Positions 18,171-28,196 of a DNA stretch of 64,000 bases are shown here, in pieces (position 1 is the first letter of the stretch; each line of letters opens with the position of its first letter). The DNA lies in contig NZ_JANUGP010000036.1 of assembly GCF_024753135.1 (NCBI RefSeq), positions 1 through 64,000 on the forward strand, in the 5' to 3' direction. A program made the position numbers and the translations under genes. Origin of the DNA: Streptomyces pyxinicus (GTDB taxonomy: Bacteria; Actinomycetota; Actinomycetes; Streptomycetales; Streptomycetaceae). The notes under the pieces were generated by a model, which was given only the letters and a program-made list of their open reading frames with translations, made no database searches and was not told where the DNA came from.

Positions 18171-20042
18171 TTGAAACTAGTTGAGCTCGGCGTGAAGGGC
18201 TTCCGTTCCCTTGTCGACATCCAGGGAATCCCCATCCGCAAGCAGACGGTTCTCACCGGGCACAACGACTGCGGTAAGACCGCTGTGCTGGATGCCATCG
18301 CCTTCCTTCTCGACGAGCCTGCGGTCGAGATCCACTTCGGCGACCTGTCGCATTTCGGGGACTGCGAAGCGGACGAGGTGCAGCCCCGTCCAGAAGCCCA
18401 GGAGATCTGCGTCGAAGGAGCCTTCGAGCTGTCCGACCAGGAGGCGCAACAGCACGCTCTCGCCTCGCCCCTGCTGATCCGGCGCCGCTTCACGCCGGAC
18501 GGCAAGACCGGCCTGGAGGCCAAACTGCCGGTATGCGGGGATGCCCGTCTGCGGGCACTGGACTGCATGAACCTGGCCGACCTCAAGGAGCTCGCCTTGA
18601 GCGTGGGAGTGGAGGCCACGGGCCGAACCACCGCGAAGGCAAGCTGGCTTGAGCCCTTGCAGCAGTACGCGGCGGGCCTGGATACGGTGATGGAGTGGGT
18701 CTCCGCGCCGGCCGAGATCCAGGACATCATGCCCGGCATGGTCTACTTCCGCGGTGACGCGGCAGAGTCCCCCGAGACGGTCGTGCGCAGCATCCTCACC
18801 GCCAAGCTGCGCGACTAGAACGAGTCCACGCTCAAGAAGATCACCGAGCTGGAGGACGAGTTCGGTGATCTCCTCAAGGCGGATGCGGACAGACTGCGCC
18901 GGCAGGTCGAGAAGCGCTGCGGCCTGGACAGCCTGAGCCTGCAACCGCGCATCCAGTTCAAGCCCTCGGTGGGCGCCATCGAGATGACGGCGTCCATCAA
19001 CGGGCAGCGGGAGGTACCGCTCAAGTCAGCGGGAGCGGGCCGCTCCCGGCGCATCGCCCTGGCACTGTGAGAGAGCACGCGAGATCTGCTGGAGACCGCG
19101 GAAGCCATCCCGAACGAGGAGGCTCCGCCCCGGCGCGACATCGTGATCGCCTACGACGAGCCGGACACCCATCTGGACTACGAGCACCAGCGGCGCATCA
19201 TGAAGATGATCGAGACGTCGTCCCGGGCCTCCCACTCCTCGGTGATCGTGGCGACGCACTCGCTGAACCTGATCGACGGGGTGGACATCCAGGATGTGGT
19301 TCACCTCGGCAGCAGCGACGGGCAGGCAGAGATCCAGTCCTTGACGGCGCAGGGCACGGACAAGGAGGTGCGCCGTTTCATGTCCAACATGGCCGCCTCG
19401 CTCGGGTTCCGCAACAGCGTGCTGCTGCACGAGAAGTGCTTCATCGGCGTGGAGGGGCCCACCGAGTACGCGGCCTTCCCTCGTCTCTTCCGCATCGCGA
19501 TGGGCTATCCGATCCAGTCCGCCGGCATCGCCTTGTGGTCGTGCGGCGGCAACGACGGTTCCCTCAAGTTCGCCAAGTTCCTCAAGGAACACAAGCGGAC
19601 CGTTGCCTTCATCGTCGACCGGGACTCCAAGCGCGACAAGCAGAAGTTCTTCAACGACGACCGTCTCAGCATCAACGGCTTCCAGCCCGCCGAGTGCATC
19701 TACCTGGGGAACCCGAACGAGTTCGAGGACATCTTCAGCGGAGAACTGTGGGCACGCGTCGCCAACGACAAGTGGCCCCACAAGGAGGCCACGCAAGGCC
19801 GGGTGTGGACGGCGCAGGAGATCGACGCTCTGCGCAGGGAGCCCAAGTTCAGTCACAGCCTGCACGCCCTGTTCAGGAACGGGTCCGAGGATGCCCCGCC
19901 GAAGAAGGAGCAGCTTGTCGGCTTCCTGATGGAGTACATCGAGAAGCCTTCCGATGTCCCCGAAGCCCTGCACAGCGTGTTCAAAAAGGCGATCTCCATC
20001 GCCGAAGACGCCGGCCCGCACCCGTGGGACGAGGACGACTGA
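18171..20042 (+). pseudogene. OLD-family ATPase/TOPRIM nuclease, interrupted by two stop codons
   Basis: Full length would be 623 residues. The N-terminal ABC-type ATPase shows Walker A GHNDCGKT (ITGHN-like, after KQTVLT), Walker B IVIAYDEPDTHLD and an H-loop VIVATHSLN. The TOPRIM nuclease follows with its Glu (FIGVEGPTEY) and DxD (FIVDRDSKRD). OLD proteins are exonucleases or DNA-cleaving defence effectors, often paired with a UvrD-like helicase (Gabija); no partner is adjacent here. TAG at 18816-18818 and TGA at 19068-19070 interrupt an otherwise continuous frame. Both are single transitions from likely CAG and TGG codons. It is either inactive or needs read-through. Confidence 0.8.
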
Positions 20043-20046
20043 AAGG

Positions 20047-20238
20047 TCAGGCCCGCGCCGCCGAACGCCGGGCCCGCATCCTTTGCAGACGCTGCTCCCG
20101 TGTGGGTTCGGCCCAGGTGTGCATGCCGACCGATGCGATCCACTGCGAGCCGTGGCTGTCCTGCGGGTCGCCGCACCAGCGGCAGCCGCTGGGCGGGGGT
20201 GAGGTGGCATGCCGAACGCGCACGATGGGGGTCCGCAT
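20047..20238 (-). CDS. Small conserved Streptomyces hypothetical protein
   Basis: 63 residues from ATG 20238; the frame is open to 20286. It reads RTPIVRVRHATSPPPSGCRW then CGDPQDSHGSQW, HTWAEPTREQRL and a basic tail. I recognise this compact Cys/His/Trp pattern from small Streptomyces proteins of unknown function. One CRWC pair may bind metal. It is convergent with the OLD-type gene, four bases from its stop. Confidence 0.55.
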   Translation of the reverse strand: MRTPIVRVRHATSPPPSGCRWCGDPQDSHGSQWIASVGMHTWAEPTREQRLQRMRARRSAARA

Positions 20239-20345
20239 CGCCTTCCGCCTTCCTATGTCCGACTCAGTGAACTCAGCCTCGCACACCCCTCCGACAATGC
20301 GGAATCAAACATTCCGGCATCAGCCAGCGCACCGTCGAGCGCTAT

Positions 20346-20735
20346 GTGAACAACCAGATCAAATCACCCCGGCCGCAGCTCGCCGACCGCCTGGAACGCG
20401 AGGTCCGCGCACGCTGGCAGCCGCAGGTCCGGGCCCGGGCGAAGCAGGCCGCCGTCACCACCAACGGCATCATGATCGATGTTCAGGCTCGGTTCGGGTA
20501 CACCGCTGCCCCCGGCACCACCGACCAGGCCCGCGTACGTCACCTCACCCTCGCCCTGCCGCCCTATCACGCCGCCCGCCTCCTTGAAGCCCAAGAAGCC
20601 GGCATGGACGAAGACGATCTCCGCCAGATCGCCGCCGAAGCCCTGGGCGAGGTCTACTTCCGCGACAACGGCCGCCGCGCCCACGGCCTCGAAGTCGAAC
20701 TCACCGACCTCGTCGACCTCCAGTTCGAGCTATAG
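20346..20735 (+). pseudogene. tpg: Telomere terminal protein Tpg, N-terminally truncated
   Basis: Tpg is covalently attached to the 5' ends of linear Streptomyces replicons and primes end patching with Tap. From GTG 20346 the frame gives 129 residues that match the Tpg C-terminal two thirds: RWQPQVRARAKQAAVTTNGI, then ARFGYTAAPGTTDQARVRHL, then ALGEVYFRDNGRRAHGLEVE. Similarity starts earlier, at GISQRTVERYV (20316-20348), the end of the Tpg helix-turn-helix, but a stop at 20268-20270 and no start codon cut off the first ~55 residues. No tap gene is seen nearby. It is therefore a remnant or a minimal variant, and evidence for a linear-replicon origin. Confidence 0.8.
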
Positions 20736-21126
20736 ACGGACACGGGCACGGGGGGAAGCTGTGGCAGCAGGGTGACGTAGGTCGTGCACCACACGGCACA
20801 CCAACCAGACGCTGTAGTACATGTCGAGTTGAACCGCTCCGGGAAGCGAACACGGTACGCGCACTGCTTCCTGCGCCTCGCGGTTGCCGGCCAAGGCCGC
20901 CTTCGGCCCGGCTGGGCAGGGCCGGTTGGGGCACCTTGGGCAATGGACGGTGGGCAGTACGCTCGGTCCGGTCGCCGTGCTGTGTGCCCCGGTGCAGCCC
21001 TGAGTGTCATCCGGTAACCCACTTGGGTGCGGATCCTTTCGAGGGATAGCTGAGCTGGGAAGACGCTGATTGACGTGTGGGCGGTGTCGTCGTACTTCTA
21101 CTGTGGCGAGGTGGAGGTGGGGCGCG
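20736..21126. other. Intergenic region before the ISKra4-type element
   Basis: About 390 bases without a convincing gene. Short frames on both strands lack ribosome sites. A small palindrome (ACCCACTTGGGT, near 21018) lies in the last 110 bases, where the left end of the insertion element should be. I could not define a terminal repeat with certainty. Confidence 0.3.
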
Positions 21127-21648
21127 ATGGTGTCGTTGCCGGAAGAGCTCCAGGCGCGGGAGGCCGGGGCTCGTCAGCGGGTGGAAGAACTCCAGGCCGA
21201 GGCTGCGGAGTTGGCCGTGCGGCTGGAGAAGGCCCGGGCGGATCTGTCGCGGTGGGAAATTACACGGGAGACCGTCATGCAGGTGCTGGCGGAGTTGTCG
21301 GCCGCCGAGGAAGCGCCGGACGCACACGATGCGCCGGAGCCCAGGGAAGCGCCGGTGCCTCACGGTATCGGCGTGATGGCGGTTCCGCCGTGGCGGGAGG
21401 GCCTGGCCGCCGAGGTGCTGCCGGATGTGTACCGGGACATCGTGGAGATCGTCGCTGATGCTCAGGGTCCGTTGCAGGCCAAGCAGATCGTGCCGCGGAT
21501 CGGGCTGGAGGCCACCACGGCGAAGATCGAGGGGACGCGGGGGAAGCCGAAACGGCTGGTGGAACGGGGCTGGCTGGACGAGGACGCGCCGGGACGGTTC
21601 ACCCTGGCCCGCCACGACGGCAACGCCGACCACGTCAACTCCCGGTGA
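21127..21648 (+). CDS. IS-associated coiled-coil / winged-helix protein
   Basis: 173 residues from ATG 21127. The first half is a coiled coil (RVEELQAEAAELAVRLEKAR). The second half is a winged-helix-like segment (VLPDVYRDIVEIVADAQGPL then RIGLEATTAKIEGTR and KRLVERGWLDEDAPGRFTLA). I have seen this architecture next to transposase genes in Streptomyces, and it precedes the ISKra4-type transposase by 74 bases. Its role in transposition is not known. It may be a DNA-binding accessory of the element. Confidence 0.6.
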   Translation: MVSLPEELQAREAGARQRVEELQAEAAELAVRLEKARADLSRWEITRETVMQVLAELSAAEEAPDAHDAPEPREAPVPHGIGVMAVPPWREGLAAEVLPDVYRDIVEIVADAQGPLQAKQIVPRIGLEATTAKIEGTRGKPKRLVERGWLDEDAPGRFTLARHDGNADHVNSR

Positions 21649-21653
21649 CCAAG

Positions 21654-21719
21654 GGGCTCTTCTCCATAGATTCGAAGGCGCCAACCGAACGAATCGCAGG
21701 AAGACCGAAGAAGAGCCCC
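21654..21719 (+). repeat. Hairpin between accessory and transposase genes
   Basis: GGGGCTCTTCTCC (21654-21666) and GAAGAAGAGCCCC (21707-21719) can pair over eleven or more bases with a loop of about 40. It ends three bases before the transposase ATG, so it could occlude that gene's ribosome site and limit transposase translation. Alternatively it is an inner repeat of the element. Confidence 0.45.
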
Positions 21720-21721
21720 AG

Positions 21722-23256
21722 ATGGAACCCTACGACGCCTTGTCCGAGCCTGATGGGTATGCAGCCTCCCGTGGTGCCTTCGAACGCCTTGTCTCGACGC
21801 TGGCCGACGCCCCGGCGCGGGACATGGCCCATGACGAACTGAAGGGCCTGCTCGAACAGCAAGGGCGCGAGCTGCTGCGGCAGTTGATGCAGGATCACCT
21901 CGACCTGCGGGCGAGGGCGGAAGAAGCCGCGGCCCGCGTCAGCGCGGGACGGCCGGTGGTGCGCGGGCCGGAAGGACAGCCGCGGACCTGGCGGGAGACC
22001 AACCATTCCCGCTGGCTGACCTGTGTGTTCGGGTCGGTGCGGGTGACCCGGATCGCCTGTCGTGGCCGGGGCGTGTCCAACGTCCACCCGGCGGACGAAG
22101 CGTTGTCGCTGCCCGCCGGCCGGCACTCCCGCGGCCTGGCCCGGCTCGCGGTCCTGGAAGCCGTGAGAGGCTCGTTCGACCAGGCCCAAGCCGCGATCGA
22201 GCGACGATGCGGAAGAGTACTGGGCAAGCGCCGTCTCGAAGAACTGGTGGTCGCAGCGGCCGTCGACATCGCCGCCTACTACACGGCGAAGATCCCCACC
22301 CCCTGCACCCGCGAGATGCCGCTGGTCCTCCAGGTCGACGGCAAGGGCGTGGTGATGCGCCCCGAAGCCCTGCGCGAGGCCACCCACCGGGCCGCGGCCA
22401 AGAGCGCGGCGGCCGGGCGGCTGGCTCCGGGAGAGAAACCCAACCGCAAGCGCATGGCGACGGTGGCCTGCGTCTTCGACACCACGCCCGCCCCGCGCCG
22501 GCCGCACGACATCGTGCATCCGCCCGGCGGCCGCAGCGACAGCCGGCCGGTCAGGCAGGGCCCGAAAGCAGAGCGCAAATGGTGCACCGCCTCGGTGATC
22601 CGTTCCCCGCAACGCGTCGTCTCAGACGCCTTCAACCAGGCCCAGGCCCAGGCCCGCGACCCGCAGCATCTGCGGGACTGGATCGTGCTCGTCGACGGCG
22701 CCCGCCACCAACTCGACCTGATCCAGGACGAAGCCGCCCGCCGCGGCATCCGCCTGCACGTCCTGCTCGACTTCGTTCACGTCGCCGAGTACTGCCTGAC
22801 GGCAACCCACGCCTTCCACCCTCCCGGCAGCCGCGAGGCCGAGACCTGGGCCGCGGACAAACTCACCGCGATCCTCGCCGGACACGCCGACCGCGCCGCC
22901 ACGAGATGACCCTCCAGGCCGCAGCCGAACGACTTCCCGCCACCCGCCGCGAGGCCGTCACCACCTGCCACCGCTACCTCACCGGCCACCTCGACCAGCT
23001 CCACTACGACACCGCCCTCGCAGCCGGCTGGCCGATCGCCACCGGCGCCGTCGAAGGCGCATGCCGCCACCTCATCGCCGACCGCCTCGACATCACCGGC
23101 GCCCGCTGGGGACTCGACAGCGCCGAAGCCGTCCTCCAACTCCGGGCGCTGATCTCCAACGGCGACTTCGAGGACTACTGGACCTTCCACGCCGCCCGCG
23201 AACACCAGCGCCTCTACCCAGCCCCCGACCAGCAGAGCTTCGCCCTTACCGCTTGA
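21722..23256 (+). pseudogene. ISKra4-family transposase, frameshifted
   Basis: The first frame (21722-22909) starts at ATG after the hairpin and gives 395 residues: MEPYDALSEPDGYAASRGAF, a helical region, then DDE-type core segments (LVLQVDGKGV and, later, WIVLVDGARHQLDLIQ, then LLDFVHVAEYC). It stops at TGA 22907-22909. The other frame continues without a break of sense (EMTLQAAAERLPATRREAVT to WPIATGAVEGACRHLIADR), ending at 23256. The last part carries the conserved GAVEGACRHL region with the catalytic Glu, so a shift near 22900 is needed for activity. It could be programmed, but no slippery run is seen; decay or sequence error is likelier. Confidence 0.7.
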
Positions 23257-23288
23257 TCGCGGGGCCACCCTGTGGCCAGACTGCACCG

Positions 23289-23822
23289 GTGAGCTCCGAC
23301 CTTCCTGCCTTCCGCTATCACCCCGATCCGCTCGCCAGCGGGGCCATCCGCGAGAGCGCCGAGACATGTGTGTGCTGCAACCGCGCCATGGAGTGGATCT
23401 GCACCGCGACTTTCTACACCGCCCAAGAGGTCAGCGGACGCTTCTGCCCCTGGTGCATCGCCGACGGCAGCGCAGCTGAACAGTTCGCCGGCGAGTTCAT
23501 GGACTCCTACGGACTCGACGGCGTCAGCGAGGAGATCCTCCACGAAGTCACCCGACGCACTCCCGGCTTCCACGCCTGGCAGGATCCGCACTGGCTCGTC
23601 CACTGCCACGACGCGGCCGCCTTCATCGGCGAGGTCGGATACAGCGAACTGGCAGCCCACCCCGAGGCCCTCGACCAGCTCAGGCAAGACCTCCGCATGG
23701 ACGGCTGGCGCGACCCAGCCCAACTCGAACAGTTCCTCACCCACCTCGGCGAGGGAGCCACCGCCATGCTCTTCCGCTGCACCACCTGCGGCACCCACCT
23801 CACCTACGCCGACGCCTCGTAA
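23289..23822 (+). CDS. CbrC/UPF0167 family protein
   Basis: 177 residues from GTG 23289. It matches the UPF0167 pattern seen in E. coli CbrC: FRYHPDPLASGAI at the start, a CVCC pair, FCPWCIADGSAA in the first third, WQDPHWLVHCHDAAAFIGEV in the middle and a C-terminal FRCTTCGTHLTYAD. The paired Cys residues suggest metal binding. CbrC is linked to colicin tolerance in E. coli, but the molecular role is unknown. It lies just downstream of the insertion element, is not part of it, and converges on the defence-like operon. Confidence 0.75.
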   Translation: MSSDLPAFRYHPDPLASGAIRESAETCVCCNRAMEWICTATFYTAQEVSGRFCPWCIADGSAAEQFAGEFMDSYGLDGVSEEILHEVTRRTPGFHAWQDPHWLVHCHDAAAFIGEVGYSELAAHPEALDQLRQDLRMDGWRDPAQLEQFLTHLGEGATAMLFRCTTCGTHLTYADAS

Positions 23823-24041
23823 CAGCCAATCGGCCCGACAACCCGCGAGATCGAACCGATCATCCCTTCAGAGGAACCGCACCCATCCGAGATAGCGGAG
23901 GCAGGCAGCGTCTGTGAGGTCCCGGCGGGTCCATAAGGATGGGTTCAGGGGGGTCCATCGTGGTGACGTCGTGAACTCGGCGGCAGCCAGTAGGGGAAAA
24001 CGGGCGGAGCCCCCATCGGCTGTGGGTGGTGCGGCGGCGTG

Positions 24042-26069
24042 TCACCGGGTGCGGGAAGGTACGGCCCGGCCGATGGGCAGCACGCCGATGACAATGAGGC
24101 GGGGAATCTCGGTGGGGCTGCGGGCGTGCAGCGTCGTCCAGACTCGGTCGTCGATGTCTGAGTAGCCGCGGTTGTGCCCGCTGTGGTCGCCGACCAGGAG
24201 CAGGGCGAAGGGCAAGCTGGTGGCGGTGTAGTTGGCGGTTTGAGCGAGGTAGGACGCGTGCAGTTCGGCACGGGTGAAGGGGGCGATGCGGCGTTTGGTT
24301 TCGATGGGGAAGCGGATGCCGGGCCGGGGTTCGTATTCGAGATCGCTGCGGCCGCCGCCCCGGTCGGGGCGTTCGCGGTGGATGGTTCCGTGGGGGAAGG
24401 CGCCGATCAGGTCGCAGTGGTAGTCGTTCTGGAGCGCCGCCTCGGGCCAGTAGCGCGTCGTTTGGCTGGGTGGGCAGGGTCCGAGGTAGGCGGTCCGGTC
24501 GGCGTAGAGGTTGGGCTGGGCGTCAAAGCGCAGGTAGAGGAATTTCAGGAAGTGCTCGACCAGTCCGGCAAGGTAGCCGTCGATGGGCGGGACGAAGTCG
24601 CGATGCCGCCTGAGCTGGTCATACAGACTGCGCAGGTGTCGGTCGAACTGGTCGGCGGGATGAGGGCGGGCTGCTTGGAGGCGCTGGACGAGGCTGCGTT
24701 CGAGGCTGTCCAGTATGAGCGGGTCGGTGGGGGTAGGGGCGTGGGTGTGGGTGCGGGTGATCAGGCCGTGCAGCTGAGGGTAGGCCGCCCAGTCGGCTTC
24801 CTGTTCTCGGTGGGCTGGCACGGCTTGGGTCTCAGGGTGTCCGAAACTGCTGATGCTGTCGTTGACGGACAGGTGGAGGGCGGCGGCGTCCGGGTGGTGG
24901 GCGAAGTCGTGTTCGAGGGCTTGTCGTAGGTGGTGGAGCAGGCCGGCGTTGTGGGCGAAGGCATCGACGATGACGGGATGGATGAGGGTGTGCAGGCCGG
25001 GCGCCGGGCCGGCGGCGCGGACCGCGTGGATGGCACGGTAGATGTCGAGGACGTCGGCGAGGGTGCGGGCTGCGTCGTACCAGCTGGGCTGGGTGAGATG
25101 GGCTGCCGTGGTGTGGATGCGGGCGGCCAGGCGGTGCCAGGCGGCTTGGCTGCTGCCGCGGGCGGTGAGCCAGGGGATCTCGCCGAGGCGGGCATTCCAG
25201 GCCTGGTGGTGGCAGGTGGCGCGGTGGAGGCGGTCGATGAGGTCGTCGAGGCTGTGGTGGCGGTCGGGGGTGAAGGCCAGGACGGTGTGGATGGCGGTGA
25301 GCCAGGCGAGGGCGTCGGGGCGTGCTTCTGAGTGGTCGATCACATGGTTGAGCCGGAGGGCTGCGTGGTCGAGCAAGGCCTGGGCCTGGGGGCCGTTGTC
25401 GGCTTCGGCGGCGTGTTTGATCTGGGCCAAGGCGAGTTCGAAGCAGGCGTCGGTGCGTACCGGTTCGGGGAGGTGGGGGTGTTGTTCGAGTCGGTGCAGG
25501 ACGGTCAGCAGGGCTGGGTCACCGAAGTGGCTGTGGGCGGTTCCGAGGAGGACGGGGAGCATCTCCAGGGCGTCGGGGGGTTCGGTGGCGTCCAGGTCCG
25601 TCAGGATCAGCAGGAGTCGGTGGCGGTTGCAGTGGCCGGTGACGGCCAGGTGGAGCAGACCGGCTAGTGCGGGGCGGGCGAGGTGGGGGGTGCCGGACTG
25701 GTGGGTCAGTGCGGAGCCGGCGTGGTGGGCCAGTAGGCGGCTGAGGAGTTTGGGGTCCATGGCGGCGAGCAGCCCGGGGTGGTTGCACAGAGTGTCGAGT
25801 GCCTCGGCCAGAGTCCAGGGGCTGTGGGGGTGGGTCAGTCCGTGCTGGAGGGCCTGGGTGATCGGGGTGAGGGTGCTGGCGAGGTGGGTGGTGAGGGATC
25901 GGGCGGTGGCGTTGGCCAGGATCCCCAGCAGGGGCCCTGCCGCAAGTTCGGTGGCCTCGGCGGCGACTGCGGCGGGGCCTCCGAGGTCGTCGAGGCTGGG
26001 CCCGTTGTCCAACTGTTCGCCAGTGGCGGTGCGGCTCCAGGCGGCCAGGGTGGTCTCCACGGCGAGCAT
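24042..26069 (-). CDS. Large helical protein with C-terminal PD-(D/E)XK-like nuclease motif
   Basis: 675 residues from ATG 26069, which has AAGGAA at good distance; the frame is open to 26099. Residues 1-550 are Leu/His-rich helices of unknown family. Near residues 573-592 the sequence GGGRSDLEYE followed by IRFPIETKRRIAPFTRAEL gives a PD-(D/E)XK pattern (D...ExK), then YLAQTANYTATSLPFALLLV, as in restriction-type nucleases. It is the last gene of a minus-strand run, 51 bases after the SMC-like ATPase stop. As an ATPase-regulated nuclease it resembles the effector slot of Lamassu or ABC-three-component systems. That role is inferred. Confidence 0.65.
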   Translation of the reverse strand: MLAVETTLAAWSRTATGEQLDNGPSLDDLGGPAAVAAEATELAAGPLLGILANATARSLTTHLASTLTPITQALQHGLTHPHSPWTLAEALDTLCNHPGLLAAMDPKLLSRLLAHHAGSALTHQSGTPHLARPALAGLLHLAVTGHCNRHRLLLILTDLDATEPPDALEMLPVLLGTAHSHFGDPALLTVLHRLEQHPHLPEPVRTDACFELALAQIKHAAEADNGPQAQALLDHAALRLNHVIDHSEARPDALAWLTAIHTVLAFTPDRHHSLDDLIDRLHRATCHHQAWNARLGEIPWLTARGSSQAAWHRLAARIHTTAAHLTQPSWYDAARTLADVLDIYRAIHAVRAAGPAPGLHTLIHPVIVDAFAHNAGLLHHLRQALEHDFAHHPDAAALHLSVNDSISSFGHPETQAVPAHREQEADWAAYPQLHGLITRTHTHAPTPTDPLILDSLERSLVQRLQAARPHPADQFDRHLRSLYDQLRRHRDFVPPIDGYLAGLVEHFLKFLYLRFDAQPNLYADRTAYLGPCPPSQTTRYWPEAALQNDYHCDLIGAFPHGTIHRERPDRGGGRSDLEYEPRPGIRFPIETKRRIAPFTRAELHASYLAQTANYTATSLPFALLLVGDHSGHNRGYSDIDDRVWTTLHARSPTEIPRLIVIGVLPIGRAVPSRTR

Positions 26070-26119
26070 GGCAGTTCCTTGCTGGTTCGTGCAGGGCAAG
26101 CGCCGGCAGGTGCGGCTGT

Positions 26120-28196
26120 CTAGAAGAGGTTCGCCTGCGATGAGGTGATGACCTGGTTGGTCGGGAGGATGCCGCTGACCATGTCGGGCTGGGCGGTGGT
26201 CAGGATCACCTGCAGGCCGGGCATTTCCTGGGCGACGGCCGCGAGTTCGCGTACCAGGCGGCGTCCGTCCTCAACGGTGGTCTCCGCCGTGCCGATGGAG
26301 TCGACCAAGAGCAGTCCGGGGTGCCCGATGGTGCCGCGTCGGCCGCCGATGCGCAGGAGTGCGATCACGGTGGCGATGCGCATGCGCAGCCGGTCCCCTG
26401 GTGTCAGTTTGACGAACCGCATCCTCACGCCGGCCTTGACGGCGGTGATGACCCCGGTGCGGTGCAGATGGACGGAGTCGAGGTTGGCCACGCCGAAGCG
26501 TGCGGAGAGGTCGCGGATTTCCTGGTCGAGTGCGGCGAACAAGGCGCTGCCGGACTGTTCGACGCAGCGCGTCAGCTGTGCGGCGACGGCCTGCAGGACG
26601 GCGGTGTCCGGGCCGTGCTGAAGGCTGGAGGCGGGCTGGGGACTGGTGGCTTCCAGTTTGCCTTCCAGGCGGGCGAGGGCCTGTTCCGTCTCGGTGAGCT
26701 GGGCGTGGATCTGGGAGGCATCGGCGGTCTGCTCCACCAGCTGGCCGGCTTTGGTGCAGGATTTGCGGGCACGGTATTCCCGGTCCCGGGCCAGTCTGAG
26801 TGCCTTGGCGACCTGTTTTTCGTCCTCCTCGGCCCGGGCCAGCAGGCCTGCGAGGTCTGCGAGTTCGGCTTCGGCTGCGTGCGGATCAGCTGTATCGGTC
26901 TCGGGCAGTGGCCGGGTGCAGGAGCGGCAGATGCCGTCGGTCAGTTCGTTCTTCTTGCGTTCGGGGCCCAGGTCGCGCTGGCAGCGGCCGCAGCAGTCGA
27001 TTTCTGCCAGGCCCATGACTTTCCTGGCCCGGTGGGTCTCCACGGCATCCAGGTGGAGCCGTTTCGCCTCGATGCGTGCTTCTTTGGCGAGTTCTGCGGC
27101 TTCGGTGGCCCGCTCGACCTGGCGGATGGCCGCCTTCCACTGCTGGGTGGCTTCCTGCTGCTGTGTCCGGCGGGCAGCGAGTTCGGCGACCGGGTCCTGG
27201 CGGCGCATTGTGGCGGCTTTCCGGCGCAGCGCCCGCGCCTCTTTGTCCCACTGCGCGCGCTCGCTGCTGCGGGCCCGGGCTGCCTCCTCCGCCCGGCGTC
27301 GTGTGAGACGGTCCTGCTTGAGCCGCTGTTCGATGGCGACTTCGATGCGGGAGAGGGTGGCGGTGTAGGGCACGTCGATGAACAGTTCGAGCAGTTGGCC
27401 GGGGAGCCCGGCCGTGGCGACGTCGCCGAACAGCAGGTTGGCTCCGCCGAGGTTGAGGTAGAGGGCACCGAAGTAGGAGGCCCAGCCGTAGGTCTGGGCG
27501 GCGCCTTCGCCGTCCTGTCCGGCTTTCTCGCCCCACATCATGGTGGGTTCCAGCCCGAGGTCACCGCGCATCACGTCGTCGATCAGTGCGCTGACGTTGC
27601 TCTGGCCCTGCACACTGCCGACCAGTCGCTGGTCGTTGTCGGGCAGGTCGTCGAGTTGTTCGAGGGTGGGGCAGGCGCGGATGGTGCAGCGGGGCCGGCG
27701 GGGATCGACGGTGTCCAGCACGATACGCAGGGCACGGTGGCCGGTGCGGATGTCGGCTTCGATGCGGTGAATCCAGGTGCGGACGTCGTCGGGGAGTTGG
27801 CGGGGCGCGCCGCGCAGCGGCCAGACGGCGAATTCTAGGCAGCTGGTCTTGCCGACGTTGTTGCCGGGATAGGTGATCGCCCACACGCCCGGGGGTGAAG
27901 TGCTGCTGCCAGGAGAGAATTTCACCGCCGGGTTTGACACCGTCGACGCGTACCCGTGCCAGGTGCAGGTGGCGGCTGGCGGCGAGCGGGCTGGACAGCC
28001 GTACGCCGTTGTCGCGCAGCACGCTCTCCACCACATCGCTGTCGTGGCCGGTGTGTTCAGCGGCCGCGGCAACGATCTCGCCGGGTGCGGGCACACCGGC
28101 GGCCAGGGCTGCTGCCCACTGCTGCTGGCGGGGTGCGGGCACGATAGCGGTCGGGCCCGGCTGCTGGTGCACCGGGAAGAGCTGCTGCTGCTCCAT
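26120..28196 (-). CDS. SMC/Rad50-like ATPase with zinc-hook-like insert (frameshifted as sequenced)
   Basis: Inferred ~690 residues. ATG 28196 overlaps the upstream stop by one base (TGATG). The first frame (MEQQQLFPVHQQPGPTAIV to LSWQQHFTPG) must shift at 27888-27895, where one extra C/G is present, to continue as VWAITYPGNNVGKTS, the Walker A motif. Long coiled coils follow, broken by two CxxC pairs (CGRC near 26990, CRSC near 26925) that look like a zinc hook. The C-terminal ATPase half has a signature-like LTPGDRLRMRIA and a Walker B LLLVDSIGTAET. SMC-like proteins of this kind sense DNA ends in Lamassu and similar systems. The shift is either artefact or decay. Confidence 0.65.

Noticed and set aside
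18171..20042. Gabija system with the OLD-like gene as GajA
   Set aside because: No GajB-type UvrD helicase is adjacent; the helicase at 3620-5110 is 13 kb away.
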